64,000 nucleotides of DNA, from the NCBI GenBank assembly GCA_025201365.1, contig JAIXMF010000004.1, positions 1,481,696 to 1,545,695 of the forward strand, read 5' to 3'. Shown here one piece after another: positions 12,284-22,919 of this stretch. The DNA comes from Syncephalis plumigaleata (Eukaryota > Zoopagomycota > Zoopagomycetes > Zoopagales > Piptocephalidaceae). Made by a program: the position numbers and the translations under genes. The notes below the pieces were generated by a model. It made no database searches, was not told the DNA's origin, and saw only the letters and a list, made by a program, of their open reading frames with translations. Within the stretch, counting starts at the first letter, position 1. Each line of letters begins with the position of its first letter.

Positions 12284-12461
12284 ATGCTATTCTTTGTCAT
12301 TATCCATAGTAACCATCACCTCGCACTCATACGCACACACAATCATATATCGTCACCTAATACTTTCAAGTCTAACAGCTACTGGAATAGCCTAGGCAAT
12401 CTACACACTACAACTCATCGATTTATTCAAACGTGGTCCCATTCTCGACTATAATCTCAAT

Positions 12462-12911
12462 ATGCGTTTCTTCAATCCAACTATCGTTGCTCTCGTCGTC
12501 ACCATAACTGGATTTATGACCGCTACAACTGATGCTGCAAGTACTCCTACCAATGTCGGCACAGCAAGTATGCGTAAAGCCGATCACCATCAACGTCACC
12601 TTGTTGCTCGCAGCAATAGGGCCACCTGGTTCACTCCATCCAATGATAGGTGTACCGGTGAGACAAGTTCAAGTACGGCTATGATTGCTGCGCTGAGTGA
12701 CGATATGTTCGGCAATAAAGACGAATCAAAATACTGTGGCAAATGCGCTCACGTGAAGGGACCAATAGGATCGGTAGTCGTGAAAATAACCGATTCCTGT
12801 CCAACATGCGAAAAGCGCTCACTTGATCTTACGAAATCCGCTTTCAAGCGTATTGCCTCTCTTGATGATGGCGATGTCGCTATTAAGTGGACATGGGGTC
12901 CATGCAATTAG
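12462..12911 (+). CDS. Secreted RlpA-like double-psi beta-barrel protein
   Basis: Intronless frame of 149 codons. An N-terminal signal peptide is visible: a hydrophobic stretch at about residues 8-22 ending in a TTDAAS-type cleavage context. The mature domain (about 53-149) has the signature of fungal expansin/cerato-platanin-related barrels (RlpA-like DPBB): a Cys pair in YCGKCAHV, then VVVKITDSCPTCEKRSLDLT, then a final WTWGPC. Six cysteines probably form disulphides. Members of this family are extracellular and may loosen or bind polysaccharide, or act as small effectors; substrate is unknown. The catalytic Asp of true lytic enzymes cannot be assigned: the D of KITDSCP is in the right place for the conserved DxC motif. 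A TATA box lies 188 bases upstream. Confidence 0.85.
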   Translation: MRFFNPTIVALVVTITGFMTATTDAASTPTNVGTASMRKADHHQRHLVARSNRATWFTPSNDRCTGETSSSTAMIAALSDDMFGNKDESKYCGKCAHVKGPIGSVVVKITDSCPTCEKRSLDLTKSAFKRIASLDDGDVAIKWTWGPCN

Positions 12912-13044
12912 TTTCTAAATGACGTTGTTGCCAAATTATAATTTGATAAAATAATATTATGTGTCACATTATCAGATATGATGTATTGCTTACGATAAAT
13001 GTGTTCATTAACAACCATCAATGGTGCAAATAGATTAAAATGAA

Positions 13045-13491
13045 TTAGTCCATTGGAATATTACTAGTACTATCGCCTGCCAACATCCAATTGACACGTT
13101 AGAACACTCCTTCTGATCATACCCGACTGTTAAGGACTTCAGGAGCAGTGTAACCACCTTTCTACCATCCACTCCATCTCCTGACTTCAACTGGAAAGCT
13201 GTTGTCACTCTACGATACAACCCACAGCCCCTTAAAGCAAGTATCACTAACCATATTGCAGTCGTTAGCGCACTCTGGGCAATCCACCGTACACGAATGG
13301 CGAGTATATATGGCGACAAGCCAACTGATCACACAACCATCTTTTATATATGGCAATCCATACTTAAAGACATCATATACGCTAAACGCCGTACGGCAAT
13401 TGTACAATCCCCTCTTCAGTCCTTCTATCAAAAATGGCAATGGTTATCCAGCTGCCTAAGAATGGATTTTATTAACATCTCTATTGATTAA
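13045..13491 (+). pseudogene. LINE-type retrotransposon 3' remnant (zinc-binding tail after reverse transcriptase)
   Basis: One frame, with a single in-frame TGA at 13,114-13,116, reads CQHPIDTLEHSF, then SYPTVKDF, then NHIAVVSALWAIHRTRM, then IYGDKPTDHTTIFYIWQ, then DIIYAKRRTAI. This resembles the Cys/His-containing tail (CxxC...ETLEHxxxxCP) and following helical region found at the end of non-LTR reverse transcriptases. The Cys-rich knuckle is incomplete. Nothing of the polymerase domain precedes it. An A-rich tract follows at 13,560-13,920, as expected downstream of a 5'-truncated LINE copy. The family call is by motif recognition and is moderate. Confidence 0.45.
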
Positions 13492-13559
13492 CATTGACCA
13501 CTGTTATCTTTATTCACATTAATCAATAAACACTTTCGCACATAATAAATTGTATATGA

Positions 13560-13930
13560 ATTTATTTTATTAATGTTAATTCATAATTGTATATGCATAG
13601 AAACAGCAAGAAAGTGAAGTGCAAGCGATAAGCAAAAGAAAAAAGACTAATGCAAGAAAAAGAATATTAACTGAAGACGTTAATAATTGAATAAATTGAA
13701 TGAACTGATACACTGCACGAACTAAATAAACTAATAGGCTTATGAACTGAATTTATTACTAAGCTGAATAAGAAATAAGAAAGCAAAGAGCGTTAAATTA
13801 ATATGTTGAGAATAAGGAAAGAAATAAGAAAGGAAATGAATATTAAAGGAAAGAAATATGAAATTAAGGAACAAGAAAGAAAAGAAATAAGGAAGGAAGA
13901 AACAGGAAAGAAAAGAACGCTAAACTGAAT
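13560..13930 (+). repeat. A-rich low-complexity tract
   Basis: A purine-rich stretch of AAGAAAGGAAAT-type words with many AAATAAG and GAAAGAA variants, without reading frames. It may be the decayed 3' tail of the LINE remnant just upstream or simple-sequence expansion. Confidence 0.4.
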
Positions 13931-14469
13931 AAGGAAAGAGGTAGAGCCAGGTGTTGTTCGCTGCGGATTTAATAAATATTATGTTGTTAGTTGAATTAGT
14001 AAATAGTAATAATATTAAATGGTACTTACCTCCACTGCTAATGATGGAAGTGACGTAGATGATGCAATTGGAGTAGGTGATGGAGATGGAATTGCATATA
14101 TCGGTAAAGCCACCATTGGTCACGGCACAAAACCTGTGCTAGCTTGTTTGGATGATAGTGTTTCTTGTTGCTTTGGCGTACGGTTTCCGTACTTACGCGT
14201 TGACGATAGGTGCTGTGCTAATATATATCGATTAGCACGTCCACTTTATCTTTCAATATAATTAAAACAGGTAAGAAAGAGAGTAGTCAGTATGCTTTAT
14301 AATAAAAGCAGTAAAGAGCAGATGTTTTAGCTTACTAGCTGCTTGTATAGCTTCATTTTTATATGTAAATTCTCGTAGTTCGTATGACTAAGATGACACA
14401 TTGATATTGCTAATCTATACGTCAACTAACACATTACGGCATGTCACGTCATTATGCTGACATCATTGT

Positions 14470-14690
14470 AGCAATATCTTTATTGTAATTAATCTATACA
14501 CATGTCAAATACACAAAACAGTGCATTGTCATTCAAGTAGAGCCATTCAAAGGTGCTTAATAAATATATTTAGTTTATTTGTCTATTATTAGCAATCAAT
14601 AAGTACTAATACTAATTGACATGTTTGTTACTAGTGTCTAATGACATTAATGATGTACTGATCCACTTCTGAGTATCCATTTCATTGCTG
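14470..14690 (+). repeat. Dispersed repeat at outer end of left arm
   Basis: Same family as 2,756-2,910 (shared AGTAGAGCCATTCAAAGGTG block) and, inverted, as 1-75 at its right side. Its mirror image lies at 31,429-31,649 in the right arm. It lies close to the point where arm identity stops, so a repeat may have seeded the palindrome. Confidence 0.55.
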
Positions 14691-14699
14691 TTTCTCTTT

Positions 14700-15470
14700 A
14701 CTTCTTTACCAATGCTGTCTTCTTAGTATTAACTACATTCCACTTGTTGTTGACTTCTTTCACATACTGTCTTCCTCATGCCAACTGTATTTTCCCTGTC
14801 ACTAAATAGTAGGTGCCTTCTTTGTGTCAACTACATTCCACTTGTCAGTAAGCAACACGCGTCTACTTCCTCTTAACTATATGCTAGTTATTTCTTTTAC
14901 TTTCTCAGTAATACGCGTCTTCTTCGTGTCCTTCACATTCCACTTACTTCCTCTTTCACTTTAACATACACCTTCCCAATAGCAGCTATTCTGCCATACT
15001 ATCTCTATGACTTTATCTGTCTCTTTGTTCTCTTCCTCTTGCTCTATCCTATTTACATGCTCACTTGTCGTTATTATTACTATAACAATAAGCATTGTTT
15101 GCTGTCCGTTCTAGTCTTTTGTTTTCTATCACTGTCCTGTTCATTTATCATGTTTAAGCGTTCACTGTTCTCGTTGTAATATGTACCTTTTACTTTTACC
15201 ACTCTTTTCCGTCATCTGTTTGTATGCCACCATTACGTCATGCTTTTATTTGTATTTTTATTTGTTTACTGCCATCTACATATTCTATCTACCTACAAGC
15301 ATACACTGCTTCTTCGAATAAACTGACATACGTGTTCATGCACCCTTCCTTGTTCATTCCTTGCTCCTTCGTGACAAGTCAGTCATTCTACTAGTTACTG
15401 CTTGTTTATTACATTGTTTATCTTGTATTCTATTTGTTCACTCGTTGCTACTTATATGCAATAATGGATA
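14700..15470 (+). other. Pyrimidine-rich low-complexity stretch with degenerate tandem words
   Basis: No gene. The phrase ACATTCCACTT recurs about four times between 14,725 and 14,945, each in a CTTCTTxxTGTC-like context, suggesting a degenerate repeat of roughly 60-75 bases. The remainder is T/C-rich with stops in all frames. Its mirror lies at 30,649-31,419. Confidence 0.45.
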
Positions 15471-15503
15471 TTGATTACGTCAACCTTTTTGCATTCTCAT
15501 CGT

Positions 15504-16701
15504 TACTTGATAGACCAATACACTTTACATGAACTACATTGCTCTGCCACGCTTATTAGCAATGCTTAGCAAGTATTTTCGTTCAATAAAGGTATGTCGA
15601 TAAGAAGTGTGAATAGCATACGCAACGGTAGGACTAATACTTGCCTTGTTTATTGTAGTTATTCAAGAACTGAATCGCTTTACCAACTCACAACTATCGG
15701 CGTTCTACTTTGAATCTATCAAGGAGCGCGTTTACTCTGACGACAAATTATCGTTGGCACGAAGATCAGCACAGACTGCCGTATATCACGTAAGTCATCG
15801 ACACTTGGTATGCAACTGTAGCTAAGCAAGGAATACCGCATAGATAATTGAGATGTACACACGCACACTCGCACCAATTACTTGTCATTTAGCCGAGGAG
15901 ATTCAGCTTTTCTTCTCGCCAACTTGGTCGACACCATTTGATAGCGTATTCCACTCGGGATGGATATCTCTGGTAAACACTTGCAATCACTGAGCTATGT
16001 GTGGTCTAACACTCGAGCATTGGCAATGAATAGGATGATCGTTGGCATAATACTGCTTTGGAGCAAAACTGGACAGTGCTACAACACCTTCGTAGTCAGT
16101 ACTACCAGCTAGTCGAGAAGGTGCGACAGGCCAAGTAAGTGCTATCTGCAGTATACCAAATGATTTATTTACAAATCTCATTGACTGACAGGGGAATCAA
16201 GACAAGCGCGCAAATCGACCTGACACTAGAACTAGAAGACAGTGCAATGTCTCCACTAGGTCGATTACTACAGAAATACGGTAAGACGACAATAATAACA
16301 ATAGCGATAGTGATATTGCTCGTATATAGTTTATTAAGCAATACGCATTAGCATCACAACTACCTGAACTGTTCTTATGTGCATCGGTTAATATTGCTGC
16401 ACAGTCGACATTAACCACGAGAAATGACACTGTGCTTATTAGTGAAACGATATCATTACCAAGTAAGCATGGAGTATGAAGTATGAGTGTGCCATGATAC
16501 TGACTATTAATCGACAACGTAATAGACACTGTGAATGGTGCATCTGGTCAAATGATTCTACATTTATCGGCACGACATAAATGTCCTAGATGTTGGAGCT
16601 ATCGATCTGATCAACCGGAATGTCTATGTAATCGATACCAACTTGTTGTGAACAATAACAATGGACACGTCATTACTGCTGCTATGCATCCATATAACTA
16701 A
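15504..16701 (+). pseudogene. Isoleucyl-tRNA synthetase, mitochondrial type, 5'-truncated (left copy)
   Basis: Six splice-compatible exon blocks encode only the C-terminal part of a class I isoleucyl-tRNA synthetase. The anticodon-binding helices are clear: IQELNRFTNSQLSAFYFE, then RRSAQTAVYHIIEM, then LAPITCHLAEEIQLFFSPTW. The C-terminal zinc-finger-like end, HKCPRCWSYRSDQPECLCNRY, is typical of bacterial and mitochondrial enzymes, followed by a stop at 16,699-16,701. The catalytic Rossmann domain (HIGH, KMSKS) is absent upstream, where only low-complexity DNA lies. The first block carries an in-frame TAG at 15,567-15,569, in a stretch that should read ...LHELHCSATL...SFNK. It is therefore a truncated, probably dead copy. 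The intact gene must lie elsewhere. The GT-AG boundaries downstream are preserved, suggesting recent truncation. Confidence 0.75.
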
Positions 16702-17424
16702 ATATATTCTGCATGCAATCCAATAATAAATGCTGTACCATTCATCCATTCCTTAATATTATCATGTATAGATCTTAGTGCATGTGCTAATGGTGTCATA
16801 CAAACATAATGTATATTATAACAGTCTAATAGAGTAATATTGGTGAAACATAACTGAGAAATAAATATTGAAACAGCGTACGTGTATTTTTCTGAGTAAC
16901 AACAAATATTAATTTAATAATAAATAAAATGAACTTACTAGCCAAAATAAGTGACTACATATTATCTAGTTAGTTATGATTAGAGTGTCGCATCTAGTTA
17001 ATCATCATGTGTATATAGGGAAAGATGTTAAAGCAATATGCGCAGATATACCCGAACACTAATACGGAAGTTAGTACACCAATCAATAGATGGACTTACT
17101 GAGGCAGAATAAATAGTTATACACTATTTACTTGTAGAGAGAATAGCCGATCCAGCTAGTGATTATCTGTTGTGGATAAAAGAGACGAGGGTAATTTACG
17201 CAAGGGTATTGATAGACTCCAGTGCGCTGATCTAGATGAGCTTATTTGTGGATATGAATGATGAGATGGAGCTATTTAATGGACTATCAACAACACTCGC
17301 GGCTTTCACTGCTTCTTTTACCCGTATGCATTTCTTCTTGGTTTTCTTACTTATGCTCTCACCACTTCCTGCATTCACATACTTCCTTGTGTTCTTGCAC
17401 CTATACCTGTGCTTAGTAGCAACC

Positions 17425-20400
17425 ATGACAGACTTACATATTTCTTACGGTGCCAATGGCACTCCCGCGCGCAATTCTAACCTACCCAAATATGTCAACT
17501 CTCAAGCGATATCCATTGCTCCCGAGTACAAGCCTGGCGACGACCCTGTACGAGGAGAAGAGGAAGTCTACGGCCCCAAACTAAAGCGATTTCGCATTAC
17601 TTCAACCAAGACCCGTATACCTGCACCGACTACGCTGGACAATTGCGAACGTGGACCTGTACCACGTGTAGTTGATCAGGAGACTATTGAAAGACATAAA
17701 GAGAATACCGCACCGCTGAAGAGTAATCGAGTTGCCGCAGCCCTAATCGACCTGTTTTTCACACCGAAGAAGAAACGTGCAGCTGCGCTTAAAAAGCAGC
17801 GTGCTAGATTTGAAAAAGAGATCAGCAATGCCGACAAACTCGATGATCCCTTGGAGGTCTACCAACGATACGTGGAGTGGACACTGCATAGTTGTCTCGA
17901 AAGCGATAGCTACGCAGGCATGCTGCCTGTACTGCTTGAACGATGCACACGCAAGTTCCGTAATTGTAGTCGTTATACGAATGATCCACGCTACGTACGT
18001 ATCTCGCTATTGCACGCCGAGCTTGTCAGCGATCCTCTTGCTGTGTACAAGTTTCTAGAGACAAACAACATCGGACAGAAGCAAGTACCGGCCTACCAGG
18101 AATATGCCGAATATTTAGAGAAGAAAAAGATGTAGGCGCTAGTAAAACTGTCGATACATTCTAGTTATACTAACGCATGCTAACCACGCTCTATTTATAG
18201 GTGGCGTGAGGCCGAGCTCTGCTACAAACTAGGGATTAATCGATTTGCTCAACAGCTCACACGAATTGAGGAAGAGTTCTTCCATTTCCAATTACGTATG
18301 CTTTCAGCTAAAGTTACACCATCCGAATCCAAATCAGTCAAGGGCGTGTCACACATGTTCGAGAAGAACGCCATAACGAAGACACCATTGGTGGAACAAC
18401 AGCCAGCCGTTCGCCATATTAGTAAAGGCGTGCTAAGCAAGCAGACTACTTCACTTAATCAACGACCAGCTTCAGCAGTTCATCATGAACCAGCTAATGC
18501 TAAGAACGAAAACGGCAAACGTCGACTCCAAGCCTATGTGGATCAAGAGAATATACCACCATCTGGTTCTATTGCTACAACAACAACTGCTGCTGCTGTC
18601 GATGGTGAAACTCAAGCGTCATGGAATGTTTTGGGCACAAAAGCTGGTCGAATCAAAAAGAATGAAGCAGCAGTCGACAGCTGGCGAAAGCCGCTTAAGC
18701 TGCGTCCAGTTGCGCCTAAGGAACTCATAAAGTCCAAAGTTTATAAATATGAGGTAAGTAATGATTAGATGGCCAATAGTCGGCTTTAGACTAACACAAT
18801 TTGGCAGCAGGGTACTTTGGATGAAGCACCGAAGACACCAAGTCATGATGCTCCAACACGATCGAAAGAATATGATTTGTCATCGCGATCGACATCGCTT
18901 AAGATGTGTCCAGATGCGCCTGAGAAACTCATAAAGCTCAAGGCTTATAAATATAAGGTAAGTAATGTTTAAATGATTAACAGCCAACTTTAGACTAACA
19001 CAATTTGACAGCAGAGTACTTTGGATGAGGCACTGAAGACGCCAAGTTGTGATGCTCCAACACGATCGAAAAAAGATTATTCGTCATTGCAATCGGCATC
19101 GCTTAAGCGTGATCCATTGCATTATATACACACTGAAGATGCAGCCGATAAAGAAGTTAAAGCGGCAGCCAAACCGCTTACTAAACGTAAAGCAAAAGTA
19201 GCACCAAATGCAGAGATTATGGTGGCCAATGTGAAGCTTTTGCATCATAATGGCGTAGAGAGATCGTTTGAAGAAGTACGCGCTGCTGCATTACGTTCAA
19301 CGAAAAGACTAATGCCATCACCCTTAAGAGAGGAGGAGGAGGAAGGTGAGTAACAACCGTACGTTTATTTAATATACACTAACAATCCATATTAGAATTG
19401 AAGGCCTTGCCTCCTAGCAAGAAGAAACGTTCAAATCGCTATATTCCTCCAGGTCACATTGACACCAAGAGTGACTACGAGAAGATGCAAGAGAGACTCA
19501 AGCAGGGATTACACCATAAGAAAGATCCTGTAGAACCTATTTGTAGCACGAAGGATCGTGTAAAACCTAAATGTAGCAAGAAGGATATGGAAGCCCTTAA
19601 ATGGACAATGGAAGTTTCTAAATACTATGGCAAGCTCCCAGTCTACCGTCATAAGACCGGTGAGGCGAAACCAACTCCATCGAATCCTTCTAACGTCGGC
19701 GAAGAAAAGCGAGAAGAAGCAGCTAGTCTCCCAATCCGCTGCAACAATGCTGATGCGGCGGAATCAGCGGCGACACAACCAGCACCATTGGCTCCATCAT
19801 TATATGAGGAAGAACAAGCAAACAATAAGGAGATAACCAACTGTCATCCACCGCCATCCAAGGTACAACACGACTCAGCAGATGGACACCAATCTCCACT
19901 AGCTCTTCTGTCTCCTAATGGACAACAACAAAAAGAAGAAATACTCGAGTCATGGACAACATCACAACAACCTCGCCCGGATCCTTCATTAAATTATCTT
20001 GATGTAAGCGGCCATTTAAGCGGTAAATTCAACGAAGAAATAGATGAGGACATCTCGCTCTATTTAAATCAATTGCGAGAACAAGTATCATCTGGTCAAA
20101 CATTGGAACTATCTCAAGGTGATGATTTCACTATTATCTTCTCATCTCATAACGCTATCTGTGCGACTCCACATCGACCACATGTAACCAATGCAAACAT
20201 ACCAGCAAACCAAGCACCATCTAATTCATACTCGACATCAAAGCAACAAATGATCATTAAATATCAGTAGCGCACTTGCCGGTATTAGCGCCAATTATCA
20301 AAGTAAGTGCAAGATCCATTTATCATACAAATAGCTCCTATCCTTCCGAACTAATGCCTATTGCTCAACTAGCAAGTTTACGTGAACAGCCGGAGGATTC

Positions 20401-20488
20401 ATCATCACTAGACGACATGCTAGATGATGATTTGTTCACACCGCCATTCTTGCTATCGCAGAACGATACGAAAGAATCAAACGAATAA
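17425..20488 (+). CDS. MAD3: Mad3/BubR1-like spindle checkpoint protein (left copy)
   Basis: Six exons (17,425-18,131; 18,201-18,753; 18,811-18,957; 19,015-19,345; 19,396-20,266; 20,335-20,488) sum to 2,763 nt, about 920 residues. A KEN box followed by a basic stretch (HKENTAPLKSNR, residues ~91-102) and the Mad3/BUB1 TPR region (DDPLEVYQRYVEW ... EYLEKKKMWREAELCYKLGI, ~135-260) match Mad3/BubR1, which inhibits APC/C-Cdc20 in the mitotic checkpoint complex. A GLEBS-like Bub3-binding motif, ERSFEEVRAAAL, lies in exon 4. No kinase domain is present, as in Mad3. The upstream ATG at 17,236 would add a hydrophobic T/C-rich leader; the ATG at 17,425 is preferred. The last junction (donor GTAGCG at 20,267) is non-ideal, so the C-terminus is less certain. 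An identical gene lies in the right arm. Confidence 0.85.
18754..19110 (+). repeat. Tandem duplication of intron plus exon inside MAD3 (left copy)
   Basis: The introns at 18,754-18,810 and 18,958-19,014 are both 57 nt and nearly identical (GTAAGTAATG ... CTAACACAATTTG.CAGCAG). The exons after them begin GTLDEAPKTPSHDAPTRSK and STLDEALKTPSCDAPTRSK. The unit is 204 nt, a multiple of three, so the reading frame is kept. Confidence 0.8.
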
Positions 20489-20804
20489 TTATCTAATCAT
20501 GTACATTGTTGTATTTACACATGCCATATACTTAAGCAACTCCCCTTTATTTACCAACTATGTTTGCTTACATGGTTGAGTTGTCATTTATTTTAATATA
20601 GTAGTATAAAGTCCAAACAAAAGTGTCATACCTACTATAGTGAACTACATGAACAATTATGTTTTCATACTAATTTAATTCTGATTCTTTTCTAATAAAC
20701 ATGTTAACATTTTACTAATTGTCATTAATGATTTACTAATTCATTTCCAAGTATCCATTTCATTTATTCAATAAATACACGACTTAAAATGCCCATCGAA
20801 TACA

Positions 20805-21063
20805 GATAGCTACTTGTAAGTACATGACATGGCAATATCCAACTATATTTGTATACTTGTATCGTCTATCTTATAGAATTGATGATGATAGTTATTGCTA
20901 TCAATGAAGGATCCATTACTGAATACTGAATTGTTATTATTATTATGCTGTATCAATTGGCATTTCTACGCTAATAATGATGTTAACAATTGAATAGATT
21001 ATTTATTAATAAATTGCGAATGTTAAAGGATAAATGCGCACATTGATTGGAAAAACCCTGTAT
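20805..21063 (+). repeat. Dispersed ~250-bp repeat
   Basis: Closely similar to 34,888-35,146 over its whole length: TAGCTACTTGTAAGTACATG at one end, ATCAATGAAGGATCCATTAC in the middle, and GTTAAAGGATAAATGCGCA then GGAAAAACCCTGTA at the other end. It begins where homology between the palindrome arms ends. Confidence 0.75.
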
Positions 21064-21096
21064 TTACAACTTGAGGTCGATAATGATGGCATCGCT

Positions 21097-21660
21097 CTAC
21101 ATGGCACCCAGTCCAATGCCCAGTCCCGTGCCGTCTGCTTGTCGTTTAATGCTTTGACTTAATTGCTGTCGTTTACTATCTCTTATGGCATAATAACTCG
21201 GTCCGCGCGTCCATCGCAGGTATATCCAGCGATAAATGTTTGCGGCCATTCCCCAAAAGAATCCATGCACGAATGGTAGCAGAATGTGATCCCTCGTTAG
21301 TACGTACATCTTCTGCCATGGTGTACGTGCTGTTGCCAGTGTCAACGATTGCTCCGTCTCTGAATCGTATTCTGTATCGCTATCGATGCTGTCATCTGGA
21401 CTATTCTCGTCTGTATCGCTTAATGTCGAGACGCTGTTGACATCGGAGATGTTCATGTTGTGTCGACGCTTACCATGATGTCGTTGATGCTTCGATGTAC
21501 CAGCTCGCTTACCCTTGTGCCTCTTTAGTTTATTCAATGCCTCGGCACGTTTACGATCACGATGTTGCCGTCTAATCTCCAGCTTCACTTCTTCATCCGT
21601 ATCACTCAGATATTGAGGACTACGCGACGGGTGAAATATCGGTGCTTGCAAAGGATCCAT
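21097..21660 (-). CDS. Single-pass membrane protein, MIM2-like candidate
   Basis: Intronless frame of 187 codons. The N-terminal half is charged: basic (about residues 28-70, Lys/Arg/His-rich) then acidic (about 75-108, SDTDE-type repeats). A single hydrophobic segment follows at about 125-148 with GxxxG-type spacing (LLPFVHGFFWGMAANIYRW), then a basic-aromatic tail. An acidic cytosolic region before one membrane helix of this kind is the layout of small mitochondrial outer-membrane import proteins (MIM2 family), which help insert alpha-helical proteins. The match is on layout and a few residues only, so the name is a suggestion. It lies in the spacer between the palindrome arms, divergent from Y14. 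Confidence 0.55.
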   Translation of the reverse strand: MDPLQAPIFHPSRSPQYLSDTDEEVKLEIRRQHRDRKRAEALNKLKRHKGKRAGTSKHQRHHGKRRHNMNISDVNSVSTLSDTDENSPDDSIDSDTEYDSETEQSLTLATARTPWQKMYVLTRDHILLPFVHGFFWGMAANIYRWIYLRWTRGPSYYAIRDSKRQQLSQSIKRQADGTGLGIGLGAM

Positions 21661-21985
21661 CCTACTAGTGTCAGTCTTTTGGTCAATAAATAATGCCTCG
21701 TCGTATCAGCTATAACTAGTAAAGTTGTTGCAATAGTAGCTATAGCTAGTTGAATCCCGCCAGTAATAGTGTCTATGTTACCTTTTGTAATTAGAGGGCA
21801 ATAGAGCACAATAGCAAACCAACTACAGGTAATGAAAGAGAGAGAAAGAAAATGTTACCATCTTCATATAGAGTTTTTCAACCAGTTAACATTGCTGATC
21901 ATTATTTGTTTGATTCTCACTTCTTGTCCTTTCTTCACTTCTCTCTTTTACCTAGTTCCGTTTTATCCACTCTACTGCTGTAACC

Positions 21986-22918
21986 ATGGAGGCTGATCAC
22001 GCACATGATACAATGGACGATACGATGCAGGTAGACGTTAAAGATTCCATGTCGGGTAAGTGTTTAGTCGGCAACAGGTGTTTATTAGAATCTAACCACT
22101 AACAACCATAATCATCACGTCTAGATTCTGAATCAAACACCGTTGTTCGTCGTAAAGGTCGTGGCTTTCAGAATCACGATGAAGGCAGGTGATAGATTGT
22201 TCGTTGCAACCACGTTAGACTAACAGCGTTGCTAGTCAATCGCGATGGTATTCACAGTGATGCCAAATTCGAGACAGCTGCCGTAGACGAGCGTAGTACT
22301 GAACGCGCACAACGATGCAAGTATCCATAGATAATATAGTAGTAGTAGTATTAGGAGAAGGAGGAAGCGAGGAAAGAACTAAATATTTACTAATTGTCTA
22401 TCCGGCGATAATAGCGGTGGAAGGCTGGATTGTCCTAGTGACGGGTGTGCACGAAGAGGCAACCGAGGAAGAAGTATCCGAGCGTTTTGCTGATTATGGT
22501 TCTATTCAGAATTTGCATCTTAATCTTGATCGCCGTACCGGTTATGTTAAGGTGATATATAGATGAATTATGATAACTAGTTAGTTTGAGCGGGAAGGCA
22601 TGGAATACTAATGGAATGGTATATTTATTTTTCATGATAGGGCTATGCATTAATAGAGTATGAAACCTACAAGGAAGCACGAGCGGCTATCGACGAGGAG
22701 AACGGCAAGGAAATGCTCGGGCAGGTTATACATTGTGATTTCGCATTTGTACGTCCCATTAAAGAAGAGAATGATCGTCGCGGTCGTCGGTAAGTGAAGC
22801 GTTGTTTATTATCTAGTATAGCTCATAACAATAACCATACTATTCATTTAGAAATGACGGAGGTAATCAACAACGACGACGACGCGATGGACGATCAGCT
22901 AGTCCAAATCGTCAGTAG
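21986..22918 (+). CDS. RBM8A: Y14 / RBM8A, exon-junction complex RNA-binding protein
   Basis: Six exons. The first two (21,986-22,055; from 22,125) encode the N-terminus with the conserved RRKGRGF motif. A block around 22,220-22,316 ends in [10 protein letters not shown]. The RRM (22,415-22,551 and 22,642-22,789) reads [19 protein letters not shown], then [20 protein letters not shown], the diagnostic Y14 sequence, followed by an Arg/Ser-rich tail ending at 22,918. Y14 pairs with Mago in the exon-junction complex deposited upstream of spliced junctions and acts in mRNA export and surveillance. The intron before the RRM starts with GC (22,317-22,414; GCAAGT). The exon 2 to 3 junction (about 22,190-22,225) is unresolved: no GT donor keeps the frame, and a GC donor at GCAGGT is one possibility. 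Total length is about 170 residues, as expected. Confidence 0.88.
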
Positions 22919-22919
22919 T

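Larger units (their letters stand above)
14406..20808 (+). repeat. Left arm of large inverted repeat
   Basis: Position x in this arm pairs with position 46,119 minus x in the right arm. All predicted reading frames in the arm recur with identical protein sequence on the other strand (for example 17,236-18,135 with 27,984-28,883, and 16,139-16,351 with 29,768-29,980), so the offset is constant over the whole core. At the inner edge the last ~50 bases (20,758-20,808) show about four mismatches, then homology ends. At the outer edge a further ~130 bases (from about 14,270) are related but diverged with small length changes. The arm holds a 3' fragment of an isoleucyl-tRNA synthetase gene and a complete MAD3/BUBR1-like gene. 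Confidence 0.95.

Noticed and set aside
17236-17424. N-terminal extension of MAD3 with a hydrophobic, membrane-like stretch
   Set aside because: The segment is a pyrimidine-rich leader read in frame; the ATG at 17,425 starts the part that resembles Mad3, and a membrane anchor makes no sense for this protein.
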